Below, piece after piece: positions 7,612 through 20,200 of a DNA stretch of 58,478 nucleotides. Under the pieces are notes generated by a model. The model was not told where the DNA came from and did no database searches. It saw only the letters and a list, made by a program, of their open reading frames with translations. A program made the position numbers and the translations under genes. Within the stretch, counting starts at the first letter, position 1, and every line of letters begins with the position of its first letter. The stretch is from Chloroflexota bacterium (GTDB lineage: Bacteria; Chloroflexota; Dehalococcoidia; Lucifugimonadales; GCA-2722455), in the NCBI GenBank assembly GCA_002722455.1, contig PBMB01000011.1:16892-75369 (forward strand). Reading direction: 5' to 3'.

Positions 7612-8271
7612 TTATTTCAACAGATTCAAAAATTCTGGTGGCACATTATGAGTGTGAAGAACCCCGTTTCGGGTAATATAAAACGGAATTGGTGTATCTT
7701 TTGAAATAACAAAGATAGCAGGTTCCTTATTACCTGAGTGACGTTTACCAACAAGAATAGCAGTTTCAATGTCTTTTGAAAGATGAACATATTGGCGTTT
7801 TTGAGAATTGATACCTTCTTTTAAAATAGAGTCAACAAAATCAGGCGAAGTGCCATGATAAACGTCATGTTCTAATTTAATTTCAGGATAGTCAATGATA
7901 ATGCCTAAATGTCCAGAATGACCTTGCTCACAACGAATCAATTCAAAATTATTTTTTTGTGTGTAGCGTTGTTTCTCGTCAGATTCATAAATATCAATGA
8001 GATCTTGCAAATAGAACTCATTAATGCCAAACTTACGGTATTGTTTTAAATGCTTAGGAATTTGTTTCCCTGCTTCTTCCAAATTTTTAATGCGAAAGAA
8101 ATATTTTTCATTAATTTTTTGAATTAATGTTTTAACATTAGTCCAGCCACCTTTTTTCTTTAAATCAATATCAAGAGATTCTGGTAAATGACGTAACGCT
8201 TGGCAAAGCATGGTGCTAATGCGCTTTTGTGCCTTTGTTCCATTTAAGTTGTTGGTTCGTAACGTATTCAT
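7612..8271 (-). CDS. kptA: RNA 2'-phosphotransferase KptA/Tpt1
   Basis: 219 residues. This family removes a 2'-phosphate left at an RNA splice or repair junction by passing it to NAD+, giving ADP-ribose 1'',2''-cyclic phosphate and nicotinamide. Visible motifs: LRH (26-28) and GGW (41-43) of the N-terminal lobe, then RCEQGHS (113-119), YHGTS (138-142), Arg159 before YVHLS (161-165), and NGVLHT near the end. The Arg/His set needed for catalysis is present. About 40 residues are inserted between the lobes. No RNA ligase is in the window. Confidence 0.93.
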   Translation of the reverse strand: MNTLRTNNLNGTKAQKRISTMLCQALRHLPESLDIDLKKKGGWTNVKTLIQKINEKYFFRIKNLEEAGKQIPKHLKQYRKFGINEFYLQDLIDIYESDEKQRYTQKNNFELIRCEQGHSGHLGIIIDYPEIKLEHDVYHGTSPDFVDSILKEGINSQKRQYVHLSKDIETAILVGKRHSGNKEPAIFVISKDTPIPFYITRNGVLHTHNVPPEFLNLLK

Positions 8272-8332
8272 TATTTAGTCTCTTTTTCTGTAAGTGTGAT
8301 CATTATAGCAAAAAAAGATATTGGTTAGCAAC

Positions 8333-8360
8333 AAAAAAAATCGCCAAGAGACGATTTTTT
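8333..8360 (-). terminator. terminator
   Basis: AAATCG/CGATTT hairpin with eight U on the minus strand, after the gene at 8404. The stem resembles that at 31598. Confidence 0.75.
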
Positions 8361-8403
8361 TATAAATATTTAATATAATGGTTGTTATATAAGGTTACTT
8401 TCC

Positions 8404-8661
8404 TTATTTGACAAGGCTTAAATCCAAATCAGGATCGTATTTTAAAAGTTCTTCTTTATTATCAAGTTTCATGATGAAAGCCATCCAAGCATCTTGCGAA
8501 TCACCATAACAACGCTCATAATATTCGCCTTCAACTAGATAAACTTCGCTCCAAGCACCTTTTGTTTCTCTTGAAGGTTGTGTTTCTAGGATTTTAACAC
8601 CGATTTTATCAATTTTTCGGTCAATAATACGTTCTTCTTCATCTGTCAGTGTTTGAGCCAT
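8404..8661 (-). CDS. hypothetical 85-aa protein
   Basis: Small acidic protein with a helical N-terminus (EEERIIDRKIDKIG) and a likely beta segment (WSEVYLVEGEYYERC). ATG 8661 is chosen because GAGG lies 7 nt upstream. Flanked by terminators, so a single-gene unit. No family recognised. Confidence 0.75.
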   Translation of the reverse strand: MAQTLTDEEERIIDRKIDKIGVKILETQPSRETKGAWSEVYLVEGEYYERCYGDSQDAWMAFIMKLDNKEELLKYDPDLDLSLVK

Positions 8662-8726
8662 TTTTAATCCTCTTTGTCTGTTTTTCAATGTGTTATTATA
8701 GCAAAAACCAAAGAATAAAGCAAATA

Positions 8727-8749
8727 AAAGGCTCTGAAAGAGCCTTTTA
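8727..8749 (-). terminator. terminator of HD hydrolase gene
   Basis: AAAAGGCTC/GAGCCTTTT hairpin. Confidence 0.75.
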
Positions 8750-8774
8750 TTTTGTTTCTAAATCTTTGAATAAG

Positions 8775-9476
8775 TTACTTTTTTTTCAAAGAGTTGATTT
8801 CTTTTTCTTCTTTCATAAATGTAAGTAAAAGAAGATTACGACAGGTCATTAGAACAAATTTCAAATTCTCATAAGCTTTTGTTTGTTCTGGGAACAGACG
8901 TTTAGATTCTTTCAGCATAGGCAAGAACCAATCCGTAAGGTCTTTTAGGTAACTAATTTGTTTTTCACGAGCAAACGGTTCAACCATAGTTGAAATGTTG
9001 TGTAGACGGTCACACAGCTTGCAAATAGAACAAACCGCACAAAGAGTCATTTTGTCAAAATACTCTTGGTAAGGAAGTGCAACGCCATTACGTTCTTTAC
9101 TTAAAGTGATCATGTAACCAATGTATGTAGGGAACATTTCACTTACTTCGTCTTCTGATTCTGGGTAGTCTTCAATAAGGTCGTGACCAAGTGCAGCCAT
9201 ATAACAAGCAACAGGATCAATAAGATATGCCTCAATAGTCATTAAGTAAGCACAAATAACATATTGGTGACAAACTTCTGGTTCACCATTTTTTCTTTGA
9301 CCATTATGATACTTTTCTGTAAGCTCCATCATTCTTAGAATATCATAATAGCGTGAATCTGCTTCTGCTTTACCTAAGATATAGTGACGGAATGAACTAC
9401 GAACTTTTTTAAAGTCAGGCATAATAACCATTTCAGAGAGATCTAAATCTTCATATTTAATAGTTTTGTCAGCCAT
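8775..9476 (-). CDS. SpoT/Mesh1-type HD hydrolase (small alarmone hydrolase)
   Basis: 233 residues, one RelA/SpoT-type HD domain and no synthetase or TGS domain. Metal and phosphate residues are in order: His57 in YHNGQRKNGEP, His70, HDLIED (98-103), and KLCDRLHN (153-160). Enzymes of this layout split the 3'-pyrophosphate from (p)ppGpp or act on NADPH-like substrates, so the protein may lower the host stringent signal. ATG 9476 has AAGGAG 8 nt upstream; ACACAC lies between ribosome site and start (9483-9478). Confidence 0.88.
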   Translation of the reverse strand: MADKTIKYEDLDLSEMVIMPDFKKVRSSFRHYILGKAEADSRYYDILRMMELTEKYHNGQRKNGEPEVCHQYVICAYLMTIEAYLIDPVACYMAALGHDLIEDYPESEDEVSEMFPTYIGYMITLSKERNGVALPYQEYFDKMTLCAVCSICKLCDRLHNISTMVEPFAREKQISYLKDLTDWFLPMLKESKRLFPEQTKAYENLKFVLMTCRNLLLLTFMKEEKEINSLKKK

Positions 9477-9566
9477 AGTGTGTTCTCCTTGTGAGTTTTT
9501 TAAGAATATATACAAATAATAACATAAGCAATCATATAAAATCAATAGTTTAATTAAAAAAATAAA

Positions 9567-9599
9567 AAAAGGCTAGATGTCAAATACACCTAACCTTTT
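9567..9599 (-). terminator. terminator of lipoprotein gene
   Basis: Imperfect hairpin AAAAGG...CCTTTT with seven U on the minus strand. Confidence 0.6.
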
Positions 9600-9623
9600 A
9601 ATTAGAATTTAAATTAATTATCT

Positions 9624-10049
9624 TTAAGCACTAGGCTCACAGATAATAAAGTTGGATTCGAGATTTTTTGATTCTAAGACGACTTGTTGAATATCTTGTG
9701 GGATCTGATACATATTCATAGATTCCGTAAAAATAGCTTCTGCTAAGGTTACGGAAGTTTTACTTTCAACACAAGAATAAATACCACCAATAAGACCTAG
9801 AATCTCTTCCCCTTTTACAGAATCGGTTAGTTCAGTCATGCTCATTGTTTTGATTGTTTCTAGTGTTTCATTACCTTGCTCTAAAAGTTCTGCAACTTGT
9901 GCATATTCAGGGTTGGTTCGGATTTCATCAATACCAACTTGAACGGCTTTATCTTTTAAATCATTAAGTTGTTCTTGCGCCATATTACCAACATCTTCAC
10001 AACCAAATAGAGTAATAATAGTGGCAATAGCAATAAAGATTTTTTTCAT
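9624..10049 (-). CDS. small lipoprotein
   Basis: 141 residues. Signal peptide with lipobox LFGC near residue 17, then a helical, acidic body with three further Cys. GGAG 7 nt before ATG 10049. It lies divergent to the gene at 10233. It could be an envelope-modifying or exclusion lipoprotein, but nothing in the sequence proves that. Confidence 0.8.
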   Translation of the reverse strand: MKKIFIAIATIITLFGCEDVGNMAQEQLNDLKDKAVQVGIDEIRTNPEYAQVAELLEQGNETLETIKTMSMTELTDSVKGEEILGLIGGIYSCVESKTSVTLAEAIFTESMNMYQIPQDIQQVVLESKNLESNFIICEPSA

Positions 10050-10168
10050 TCAAAACTCCGATAATTTAGTTTAATGTATTTTAAAGTGGAATATATTATA
10101 ACTTGTTTATTGTTAAATTTAAAGCATTTTCAACAAAAAATAACAAACAAAAAATTCCTTGTCAAAAT

Positions 10169-10197
10169 TTGATTTTGAATGGTGTAATTGCTATAAT
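10169..10197 (+). promoter_or_regulatory. promoter of 325-aa gene
   Basis: TTGATT, 17-nt spacer ending ATTGC, TATAAT. It matches the promoter at 24774-24802 far beyond the two boxes. Confidence 0.75.
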
Positions 10198-10232
10198 TTC
10201 ATTGTTAAATAAAAAACCAAAGAGAAGAAAAT

Positions 10233-11210
10233 ATGCGATATATAGGGTTAAAAGATATTGAAGGAACAATGATTTTTGAGGGTGACACTTTGGAAATAAC
10301 AAAACCTGAAGATATGAATTTTAAAGAAGATTTTTTAAATCATTTTAAAATTGATAAATTAACAATTAAAGTTTTAGAGTTAATGAAAAATGAAATTGGT
10401 GTATCTCTTGAAATTTATTTTTCTTCAAATGGTAGAGAAATTTTGTTTGATGATATGATTGTTTATCACAAAAAACAAGAAATTCCTGAAAAAGAAATTT
10501 TAGAAACTTATCCTGACAATAAGATAGGTTCTCCTTTTTTTGAAAAAATATTATCTCTAAATTCATTGTATGATTTTTATCATACTTTTGTTCATCGTTC
10601 ATCTAAGAAAATTATTGATATGAAATACAGTAATGAAAGAGTATTAGAAAATGAAACAAGTCTTTCTGAAAAATTATTAGTCGAAATTTATGGTGAAAAA
10701 TACAAAGCCCACAGAACTCAATTTTTAGTAAAATTAAATGAGAAAACAAAAAAAAGAATTGAAGAGTTTGTGGAAGAACAAGATGAAATTTATGACGAAG
10801 ATACAGTTAGAGAAGGTTATTTCACTCACATTCTTTTAAAACCGACAAAAGTGTCTTTATATGATTATGAGCTTGAAGCTGAACCAGTAAATGAAAATTT
10901 AGAGTATACTTGGATTGAATCAAATTTTTCAAAGAAAAAATATTATGAAATATCAAGACCTCTTAAACAAGCTTTAAGAGATCGTATTGATAAATGGAAG
11001 GAAGAAAATTGTCATTTGCCCGAAGAAGATTTAAGAAAAAAGAGCCGTGAAATTTGGGAAAAAGAAATGAAAGAAATAAAAAAAATGGAATTTACAGAAG
11101 AAGCTCGAATTAAAGAGCCTTGTACTTCAATTGTGTTTGGATTATCAAAAGGTAAAGATTTAATTGACTTTTTTGTTGATAATAAATGTGAAATTAAAGC
11201 AATAAATTAA
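10233..11210 (+). CDS. hypothetical 325-aa protein
   Basis: Large by local standards. Acidic N-terminal half, then a strongly charged helical C-terminal half (about 235-290, KWKEENCHLPEEDLRKK). No motif recognised. It stands alone between its own promoter and a strong terminator, transcribed away from the lipoprotein gene. Confidence 0.85.
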   Translation: MRYIGLKDIEGTMIFEGDTLEITKPEDMNFKEDFLNHFKIDKLTIKVLELMKNEIGVSLEIYFSSNGREILFDDMIVYHKKQEIPEKEILETYPDNKIGSPFFEKILSLNSLYDFYHTFVHRSSKKIIDMKYSNERVLENETSLSEKLLVEIYGEKYKAHRTQFLVKLNEKTKKRIEEFVEEQDEIYDEDTVREGYFTHILLKPTKVSLYDYELEAEPVNENLEYTWIESNFSKKKYYEISRPLKQALRDRIDKWKEENCHLPEEDLRKKSREIWEKEMKEIKKMEFTEEARIKEPCTSIVFGLSKGKDLIDFFVDNKCEIKAIN

Positions 11211-11217
11211 AAAATAA

Positions 11218-11247
11218 AAAACCGTAAGTAACAACTTACGGTTTTTT
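11218..11247 (+). terminator. terminator of 325-aa gene
   Basis: AAACCGTAAGT-AACA-ACTTACGGTTT with seven T. Confidence 0.85.
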
Positions 11248-14200
11248 TATATGTTTTATTTTGATTATCAACAGGTAAAGTTATTAATATGAAAAACAAA
11301 AAAGCTGCAACAGCAGCTTTTTTTGTTCTTAAAACATTTTATTAAAAATGAGGAGGGTTGAGTTTTTTTTGAGTGACCTTTAAGCAAACTCAACGGTAAA
11401 TCTTAAAGGTGTCCACAAATAATCTGGCGGAATTATTTGCAGCGATAAATAAAATCTGGTTTTATAAAGGAGATTGCTTAGGGCAGAAATATAATTTCTC
11501 CGAATAGCAGCTACGTCAATCTCAAACTTAATGCTTCGAATCATTTAAAATGCTTTATAATACCATTTTTAAATATTCTTAAAAAAAAACATTTAAAGAT
11601 GGCACGTCCTGCAGGATTCGAACCTGCGACCACATGCTTAGAAGGCACGTGCTCTATCCAACTGAGCTAAGGACGCATTGTAAATTGATAGTCTTTTGTC
11701 TCTCTCAACTATGTAGATAATTATAGTTGAAACTTTTTATTAAAGCCAGGTTTTTTGTTAAAAAGAATCAAAAAAATTAAACTTAAATCCTTGCTTTATA
11801 AAGGTTTCAAGAAAAACAAGAAAATGTAAAAGAACGGTTAAAACGATATTAAAAACATATTTATTAAATCAAAATATTCAGTATTTTTCTTTATATGGTA
11901 AAATGAAAGACGAATCAATTAAAAAGGACAAGCAATGGAATCAATGGCAGCAAAAGCACAAAATGAGTTGAGTGCAAGAGATCCACAAATGGATAAATCA
12001 AACGTACTTATAAAATTTATAGGAGACAAAGGTGAATCTTTCCTGTTTAAAGACGGTAGTGTGTTAGGTTTTGAGGACGAATATCAAGCAGAAACAACAA
12101 TAACAGAGCCAAAAAAAGATATGGAACTAACATTGATCTCGGTTGGTGGAACTGAAGAAGATCCTTCTGATGAATTTGTAATGCTTCTTGTGGATAAAGC
12201 AAAAGACGGTATTGAAATTACATTAAACCAAAGAGAAATTGGTATGAAGATAGAAAGAACAGTGCTAGAAGAAATGCCAGAAGTCTATCTAGATAAAGCA
12301 GGTATGGAAAAAGAACTTGAACTTTTAGGGTTAAACCCGAAAGTGATTAAATCAGCACTTGCAGAAAAGAATGACGAATTAAATAATAGTTATATAGAAA
12401 AATTTGTTTCAAAGATAACAGAAAATATAGGAAGCAAGTTCAAAAGGTCAGGACAAAAAATGCGCAGATAATAAAAAACCCGTTAAGAGATTAACGGGTC
12501 TTTTTTTAATTATTATTTTCGACTATCAAGAACGGTTTGAATAGCACGACATTCACGTTCAAAGTAATCCAGTTGCTCGTCAGTAAAGCTAGGGTCTTTA
12601 GCTCGATTTTCATACATAGTTAAAGAACCAGTAAGAGTTTCGTCTGTTTGAGCATTAAAATGAGAAAGAGAGCCTTCAAAATCTCGATGAGTAACACTAC
12701 CTTTCTCGTAAGGGTTGTTTAAAGTTGATACAGTCATAATTGTCACCTCTATTTTTCAATTGTTTTAACAAACTAATTACATTATAGCAAAGAATTGCTT
12801 AAATACAAAATAATTTATACAGATTTCATAAGAATTTTTTCATACAATTCAATAATAAAATCGCTTTATTTCAAAATACGTTTGCAAGCGTTGGAAGAAC
12901 AATAACCTTTAATATAACCAAACAAATCGGTTTCTGTGAGAGTTGCAGTGTATTTTTGACCGTCTTTAAGTTCTTTATCGCCAGAAAGAACCATAATTTC
13001 TTCATTTTCGTCTTCTGTTAATACTGAGATCTTAAATGCATCACCGTTAATCATACTCTGCATAGTGAAGGACTTTCGGTTAAATGGATCAACATTTCCA
13101 CCATTTTTTAAAACATTGAGAAGATTCGGGCAATGATTTTTTACAAAATTAACGATAGGTGTTTCAGTAATGTCAGATCGTAGAATAGTGCTAGAACCAA
13201 ATGCACTATCACCACAAATACGGAAGCCGTTGGTAATCTCTTTTTTTCTATTTAAAGGGGAGAAATGAAACGTAGTGTTATTTTTTCCTGCTAATAAAAC
13301 TTCAATTGCGTGATACATAATAAACTCTTCTTGTTTGTTTCGATGGGATAATTATAGCACAAAAATAAACAAAAAAAAAGAAAAAAAGCCGTCGATAATG
13401 ACAGCTTTTAAAAGGTGGCACGTCCTGCAGGATTCGAACCTGCGACCACATGCTTAGAAGGCACGTGCTCTATCCAACTGAGCTAAGGACGCACAAATTG
13501 TTTTAGATGGCTCTCGATAGGGGACTCGAACCCCTGACGACAGGGATTTAGAATCCCCCGCTCTACCAACTGAGCTAATCGAGAAAAGTTTGTAACACCT
13601 TGTTTTCTTTAAGTCTTTATCCCTGACCACGAAATAAAGTATATAATAACTAATTTTTCGAAGCCAGGGAAAAAAGCGTTTTTTTTCAATTTTTAACTAA
13701 TTTTTTTAATCTTTTCTTTCAACTGAGAATCAATATCAATAACAACCTCTTTTTGGTTTTGATAATTGCGAATGATTATCGTATCGATTTTTTCAATGTC
13801 AAGATTAGGATCAGCTCCATTAAAAAATTTGTCAAAATCAAAAAGGAATAAAAATAAAATGAGGTTATCTAAAGAACATGTTATCGAATCTTTGACTTCA
13901 ATCTCTACCTCAAAATCTTCATCTATAATTAATTTTTCAGCAGGGGTGTTTACACTAATACTTTGAGTGTCAGAACTAAAAACAATTTCTCTTAGGTTAT
14001 GACCATACTGATAAAACCAATAATCAGTGTTGTTGATACAGCCTTCATTTTTAAAAGAATAAATGAAAAGCTCTTTAAAGTAAGAATCTAGTTCAGGGTG
14101 ATCACATTTGAATGTTTTGCAAGCTTCAATTTGTTCTAAGTTTTGCACTTGAATAGAGTAAGGATCTGTAACAGGGATATTGAAATCAATATAAAGATTG

Positions 14201-17200
14201 ACCATATCAATAAGCCCTAAGATATCCAAAGTATAAACATGATTAAAATAATTGTGTGGTTCTGGATTTAGCATTCTTTTAAATTCTGACATTTTAAACT
14301 CTCAAATAAATAAATTGTCAAGATTATAAAGACAAAAAGAAAAAAAAGCAATCAACAGATTGCTTTTTCTTATAAATTAAATTTTTGGTTTTGTTTGTAA
14401 GAAGTTCCAATAAGTATTAATTTCAGTCTTATGGTCAATAACAGTAGGGAGTAAACGCTCTCGAACGTCAAGAATAGAAGCTTTTATTTTTCCACCAACC
14501 ATATCTTTGTAAAACTTAACGTCAGCTTTAATAGTTGTTTTTGGAATACTTGTCTTCGTAATATCAAATTTTACAAGCTCACCTCTGTCTTTCATTGCAT
14601 TTAACGTTGAAAACATAGATTTTGTTCGAACCTGTTGTGGGCTAAGTTCTGGTTCGGTTTCTTTCTTCTTAGGTTTAGGTTCTTCTAAAACACTAACAGA
14701 AACAATTTCGATATCATTAGGTTTATCCATCATTGAGTATCGATCAAGACTTCCATATTCTGGATGATAGACATAATTAAAAGAATGAGTGATACCTGTC
14801 AAATGATCCTTGAATGCAGCATGTCGCAGCTCTCGTCCATCATCTTCAAGATAATCGTTAGGGTTACATTCTTCTTCAAAATAGTCTGAGTTAGGAATAG
14901 CATTAAATAGAACTTCGAAACGATCAGTCAGGAGATTTCCATTAATGATATTTTCAAGTTCTCGAAAAGTAAGTTTTAGCATTTATTGTGTTTCCAAGTC
15001 GTTTTTCAATATGAGTATTATAGCAAAAAACCATATTTTTGAAAAGAAAAAAGCCGCTTAAAAACGACTTTTTTTATTGTATTAAATGCTGTAATATTTG
15101 CTGAGATTGTCAATATTTCCTTTTGAAACAAGCATTTCAAAATCAGTGTGAGAAAAGATTAAGAATTGTCTATCGCTATCTTTGCACCAAGAAAGTGTTT
15201 TTGATAAATCCTTAAAGTATTGCGAAACAGAAGTTTTGTTTAGCTTTTTATCTGCAATAACTTCTGTAATTGTTTTAAAAGTTGATTCTGGTTTTTCTTC
15301 AAAACGGTAATCACCAATTAAGTTGTGAATAACATCTTTATTAAAATCACTTTCACCGTTTACAAGATGAGAATGGATAGAATCTTTAATGTAGTCAGAT
15401 AAAATAGCCAGAACGTCATCTATATTAGAATGAGAGAATTCTAATTCAAGACCAAAAGCTTTTAGAGTGTTGTGGGTGCTATCAATTATATCTTCATTTT
15501 TCTTTGCGTCATAGATTTCGGCAACCATATCAGATAAAGAATTATCTGATTGAAGTTTTCGGTTCGGTTTTTTTAACGCCAAAAACTCTTTGTAAGAGCC
15601 GTCAAATCGACGAAACTCTAAATTATGAATCACACCATTAATTATAGTGGTAATTCCACGCCCTTGCGTACCTAGAATAACATTTTTTAGCTTTGCTTGA
15701 ATATCTTGTTTTGTTTCTGCTTGAATGACAGTCATTGTTAAACCTTTATATTGTTTGTTTAAAGCTCAAACTCTGCTTCTAAATGGATAAATACGTCTTC
15801 GATTGCCTCTTCTAACGTATCGCCAACACCTTCATGAACATGACCTTCTGCAGTCATTAGGTCACACTTGTAATGTGTTTGATTTTTTTCAACAGAACCA
15901 CCTTTTTCCCACCAGAAAATGCGATTATCACCTTGTTTTAAGATGTCGTCGGCAGTTCGTTCTGAAATAATCCAGTCTTTATGTTTTGGCTTGGATTTCG
16001 CTTTTCGAATAGTGTCTTTAATCCCTGATTCGATATCGGTGTTAAAAGAACTAACCTTAAAGCCAAGATCATTATAGGAATAGAATCGGTACCCGTCATT
16101 GATAGGGAAGTAACAGACTGTTTTTCTTTTGATTGTGACATTTGTAAATTGATCTACGGGAAAAATTTTAAACCCTAAAACCTTTTTCATTTTAATTACT
16201 CAATTGTTTAACATACTTAAATTATACCAAAATCAAAAAGGCGAATCAACAATTACAAACCAAAAGGTGCTTTTGCCAAGATAAGACCACTATCTGATTC
16301 CATTACCTCGAATTCATGTTCTTTTAAAAACTCAACAATTGTTTCATTTGAATAACGAACAGGTTCATCGTCAAGATTAGAAGCAGGAGACATCCAACGA
16401 ATGTTTCCGTTTTTATCAATGACAAACAGATTGATTTCGTCATACATAAAACAAACGATACCTTTGTCGTCAGCAATATACCTCATACCCGTGCCGCTTG
16501 TTTCTAGAAGACTATCGTTTTCTGACAAACGCCATATAGCAGAATCATCTAAGTCTCTTGCTAATTCGTTTTTAAACCACTCTGTTAATTGATTATGTTC
16601 CATATTATTCCTTAATTGAGAAAGGTTAGATTATATAGTTTTTAAAAGATAAGTCAATATTGGTTGAAACAAAATTGAGTTTATGAGAAAATACTATGAG
16701 TTAAACAAAAAAAGAGTATTTGATATGCTAAATAAAGTTCTAAAACAATGGTTGGAAGATTTAAAGGTAGACGGATATCCAGACACAAAATTTTACAAAC
16801 ATGAACATATCTATTCAATTGGTGCAGATGAGTATTATGAAATCTCTGCAATTCAAGAAGATACACCTTTCACTTTCTTCTTAGAAATTAAAGATAGAGT
16901 AAATATCAATAAACTGGTTGTTCTTCAAGAAAAAGATCGTGCTGATTATGATATTCGATTCTTGGATATTCAAAACTATATTGAACAAGAAAAAGCATTG
17001 TCTTTATCATAGCTTGAAACAAGAAAAATAAAGAAAAATAAAGAAAAAGGTCTCAATAGAGACCTTTTTTTATGCGGTTTTTTCTTCTAGATTTTCTTTT
17101 TTTTCTTTCTCAATAAACAGTTTGAAACACATAATACCAATGACCATTGCTTTAATAATCATCATTTGTGTATTTCCGTAATAGCCGACCATACCGACAA

Positions 17201-20200
17201 AACCAGAGATTAACATTAGTATGCGGTAATGTTTAAGGTCTTTCATTGATAAAGCAAGTAATATAACACCAAGATCGGCAAATTGCATTCCTGTCGATAA
17301 AGTAGGGTCTTTCAAAAAGTTAGTGACAGCGAACCAAAAAATATAACCAATTCCTGCAAACATTAATGCTACAAGTGTGTTTAATAGAGCCAATGGCGCT
17401 TTTGTAAAATCTTTGGCATAGCGATATGCGTTAACACCTGTAACTGATAGGTTTAGTATTAATTTTGGGTACCAACCCATAAGTAATGACCAAATAATAT
17501 CGTTGCCTGTTGAACCAAATGCAGCGAAACGAGTTATTTTCATTGAGTTGAAAACAGTGATTGAAATATAAAAGGCTATTGAAGTCCAGCCAAGAATTTC
17601 AGAAACAAGTGCTAAATCCATATTTTTATCTCCTATTATTGTTGTAAACTTTATTTTACAAAGACTTTTTTACGTCTTTTTAGGAAATATAATGTGAGAA
17701 TAAAACTTGTAAAGAGAAAAAAATAAAAACAACTAAAAATAAGGAAAATATATTTTAAAAATAAAAAATAACATTTCAAAAGGCAAAGAAAAAGTGTAAA
17801 TAAAAATTTACACTTTCTTTTTTACATTAAAAAATAGTTGTGTTTTGGAATCAGTAGAATCAACTGTTATAACCTGAAGAGACTCAGAAATTGTTTCTTT
17901 TTTATCCTGATAAGATTCTTCTAATTCAGTAAAATCTGCATATTTTTGTTCATTTGACACAATCACCTCTTTCATAAAAAATTCATAAAAAAACATTGAA
18001 TACTGTTTTTTATTATGTTATATGCTTCAAAAAAAAAGATAGTAACAGCCTAATCTCAAAAATGCAACACTTTATTTTAAAAGACTTTTTTCACTTGATT
18101 GTAATCAAAAAATAATATAAATAAACATATAAAACCTTGTGCATAAAAAAAGAAGGCTTGCTGCCTTCTTTTTGTTTTTGACTGAATTAGTAATTTAAAT
18201 CGTCTGACGTTAAACTCATATCTTCTGGAAGTCCAAGAGAATCTATGACGTCATTATCAACTTCATATTCGTCAAGGTTATCAATACTTTCAAATTTCTC
18301 ACCATTCAACTCTTGGTGCTCCATAGCCATTGTTTTATGATGTTCCGCATCTGTCTTATCTGTGACTTTCATTTTAAATTGAGTGCCATTTGAGTAAGAC
18401 CATTCCATATCGTTATCAATAGCTTTATAGACTGCTGAACGATAGTTTTCAAATAAGTTAACTTCATCTTCTTTAACTTCTAATTGTTGGTCTAGTGATT
18501 CAAACTCACCAGTCTTTGAACAAAGAAGATTAGACGAATTGATAAGTTTATTTGCATCTTCTTTAGTTTCTGTAATTAGACGAATATGTGCATATTCTGT
18601 TGTTAGTAGTGACAATGTTAAAAGTTTCATAAAACCACCTCTTCAAATCTTTGTTTGATTACTTAACTTTTACTCAATATTAAACAATCCAAGATAAAAA
18701 AGCAAGCATATTTTTTATATTTTTTATGAAATAAAAAAAAGACTTCCTAAAAAATAGAAAGTCTTCTTTTTTTAAACAATTGCGCCTCTTGAGTTTCCCA
18801 TATCTCTAACAACTGTCAGAATTAAAAATTCCCGTCTGAGACCATTTCTGGCGGCATACTTGCGCTCTATAAAGAACTGCAACTCTTGCAAGTACAATCT
18901 TAGTATAACAAATCTAAGTATTCGTGTCAAGTGCAAAACGTTGAGAAATAAGGATTTTTTTGAAAAACGAATTGAACAGGTCAAAGAAAGCTGTTATTAT
19001 GAATTCAACTCCATAAAGAAAGGTAGACTCATATGTTTTATTATCGAATCGGTTCTATTTTAGTTTTAGTTGAATGCATAAATAAAGAAAAAGAAGTCTG
19101 GTTAATGACCATAATGTTTGTTCCAGAAATGACAGAAGAAATGTTTGAGTCGGGCGCAGACGAACCTGATTGGATTGTGGTAGCTAAGAGTGAGGTAGAA
19201 AGAAGTAAAGTATCTTTGTCACAGCAATTAAATGCACTGAAAGAAACAGCAAGAAAAGAGATTGAAAAATTGAAATAATAAAAAAGTGTATCTAATCTCA
19301 GATACACTTTTCTTTTTTTGTATTCAAATTTCGATACACTTTAACCAAACAAGGTCTCCAAAATGTCTTTTTGAATCTCGTAGAGAGTGGTCTTACGATC
19401 AGAATTATCGTTAAGGTCAATTATTTTAAAACAAGAATTATAAAGTGGAGTATCCAAGAATTTTGCATAAAGTTTCAGCTCATTTTCGGATAAGGAGTTG
19501 ATGAATTGCTCTCCTTCTTCTTTTGAGCCTAGAGAGTCAAGTTTCTTTTGCATTGCTTTTTTTTCTTGTGGTTTGATTGTTCTCATCTTTGACCTTGTTA
19601 TTATTTTATTAATTGTCACTATCATATTACAAATAGTTGAAAAAATCAAGAAAATAGAGCTTTCTTTAAAGTTGGTTCTATGTTAAAATAATCAAAATCT
19701 TGAGAGAGTAGCTATGTTTAATGAAGAACCAAAAGGTTTACTTAAAGAAGAAGCTTACGAAAATATTTATCGTCACTTATATCGTTGCTTAGGTGAATTG
19801 GAAAAGTATGGCGATGAAGTCACTTCGAGATACCAAGGCTATAATTACCCAAGCATGAATATGCAAGTTGCCTACATTAATTTCTTTGGTGAAAATTGGG
19901 TTTTGGCGAGAAGAAAAGAAGAAATGGTTTTGGCAAGGTTAGGCGTTATCGGATCTTTCTTCGGGAGATACTATGTTGAATCATTGTTTTCAAAAAGTTT
20001 TGACGATAATAATATTTTATTGAAATGCAAAAACGGAGTATTTCAAAACAAATTAAATTGGGAAGGTCTTAATCAATTGAAAGAAAAGATAGACCTACAT
20101 TTATCACCAACAAGAATGAGAGTTATTTCTGTATGAGTAAAATTGTTTTACCGCCAAACAAAAATGGAATAAGAGAAGAATTGGAAGTTTCACCAGAAAC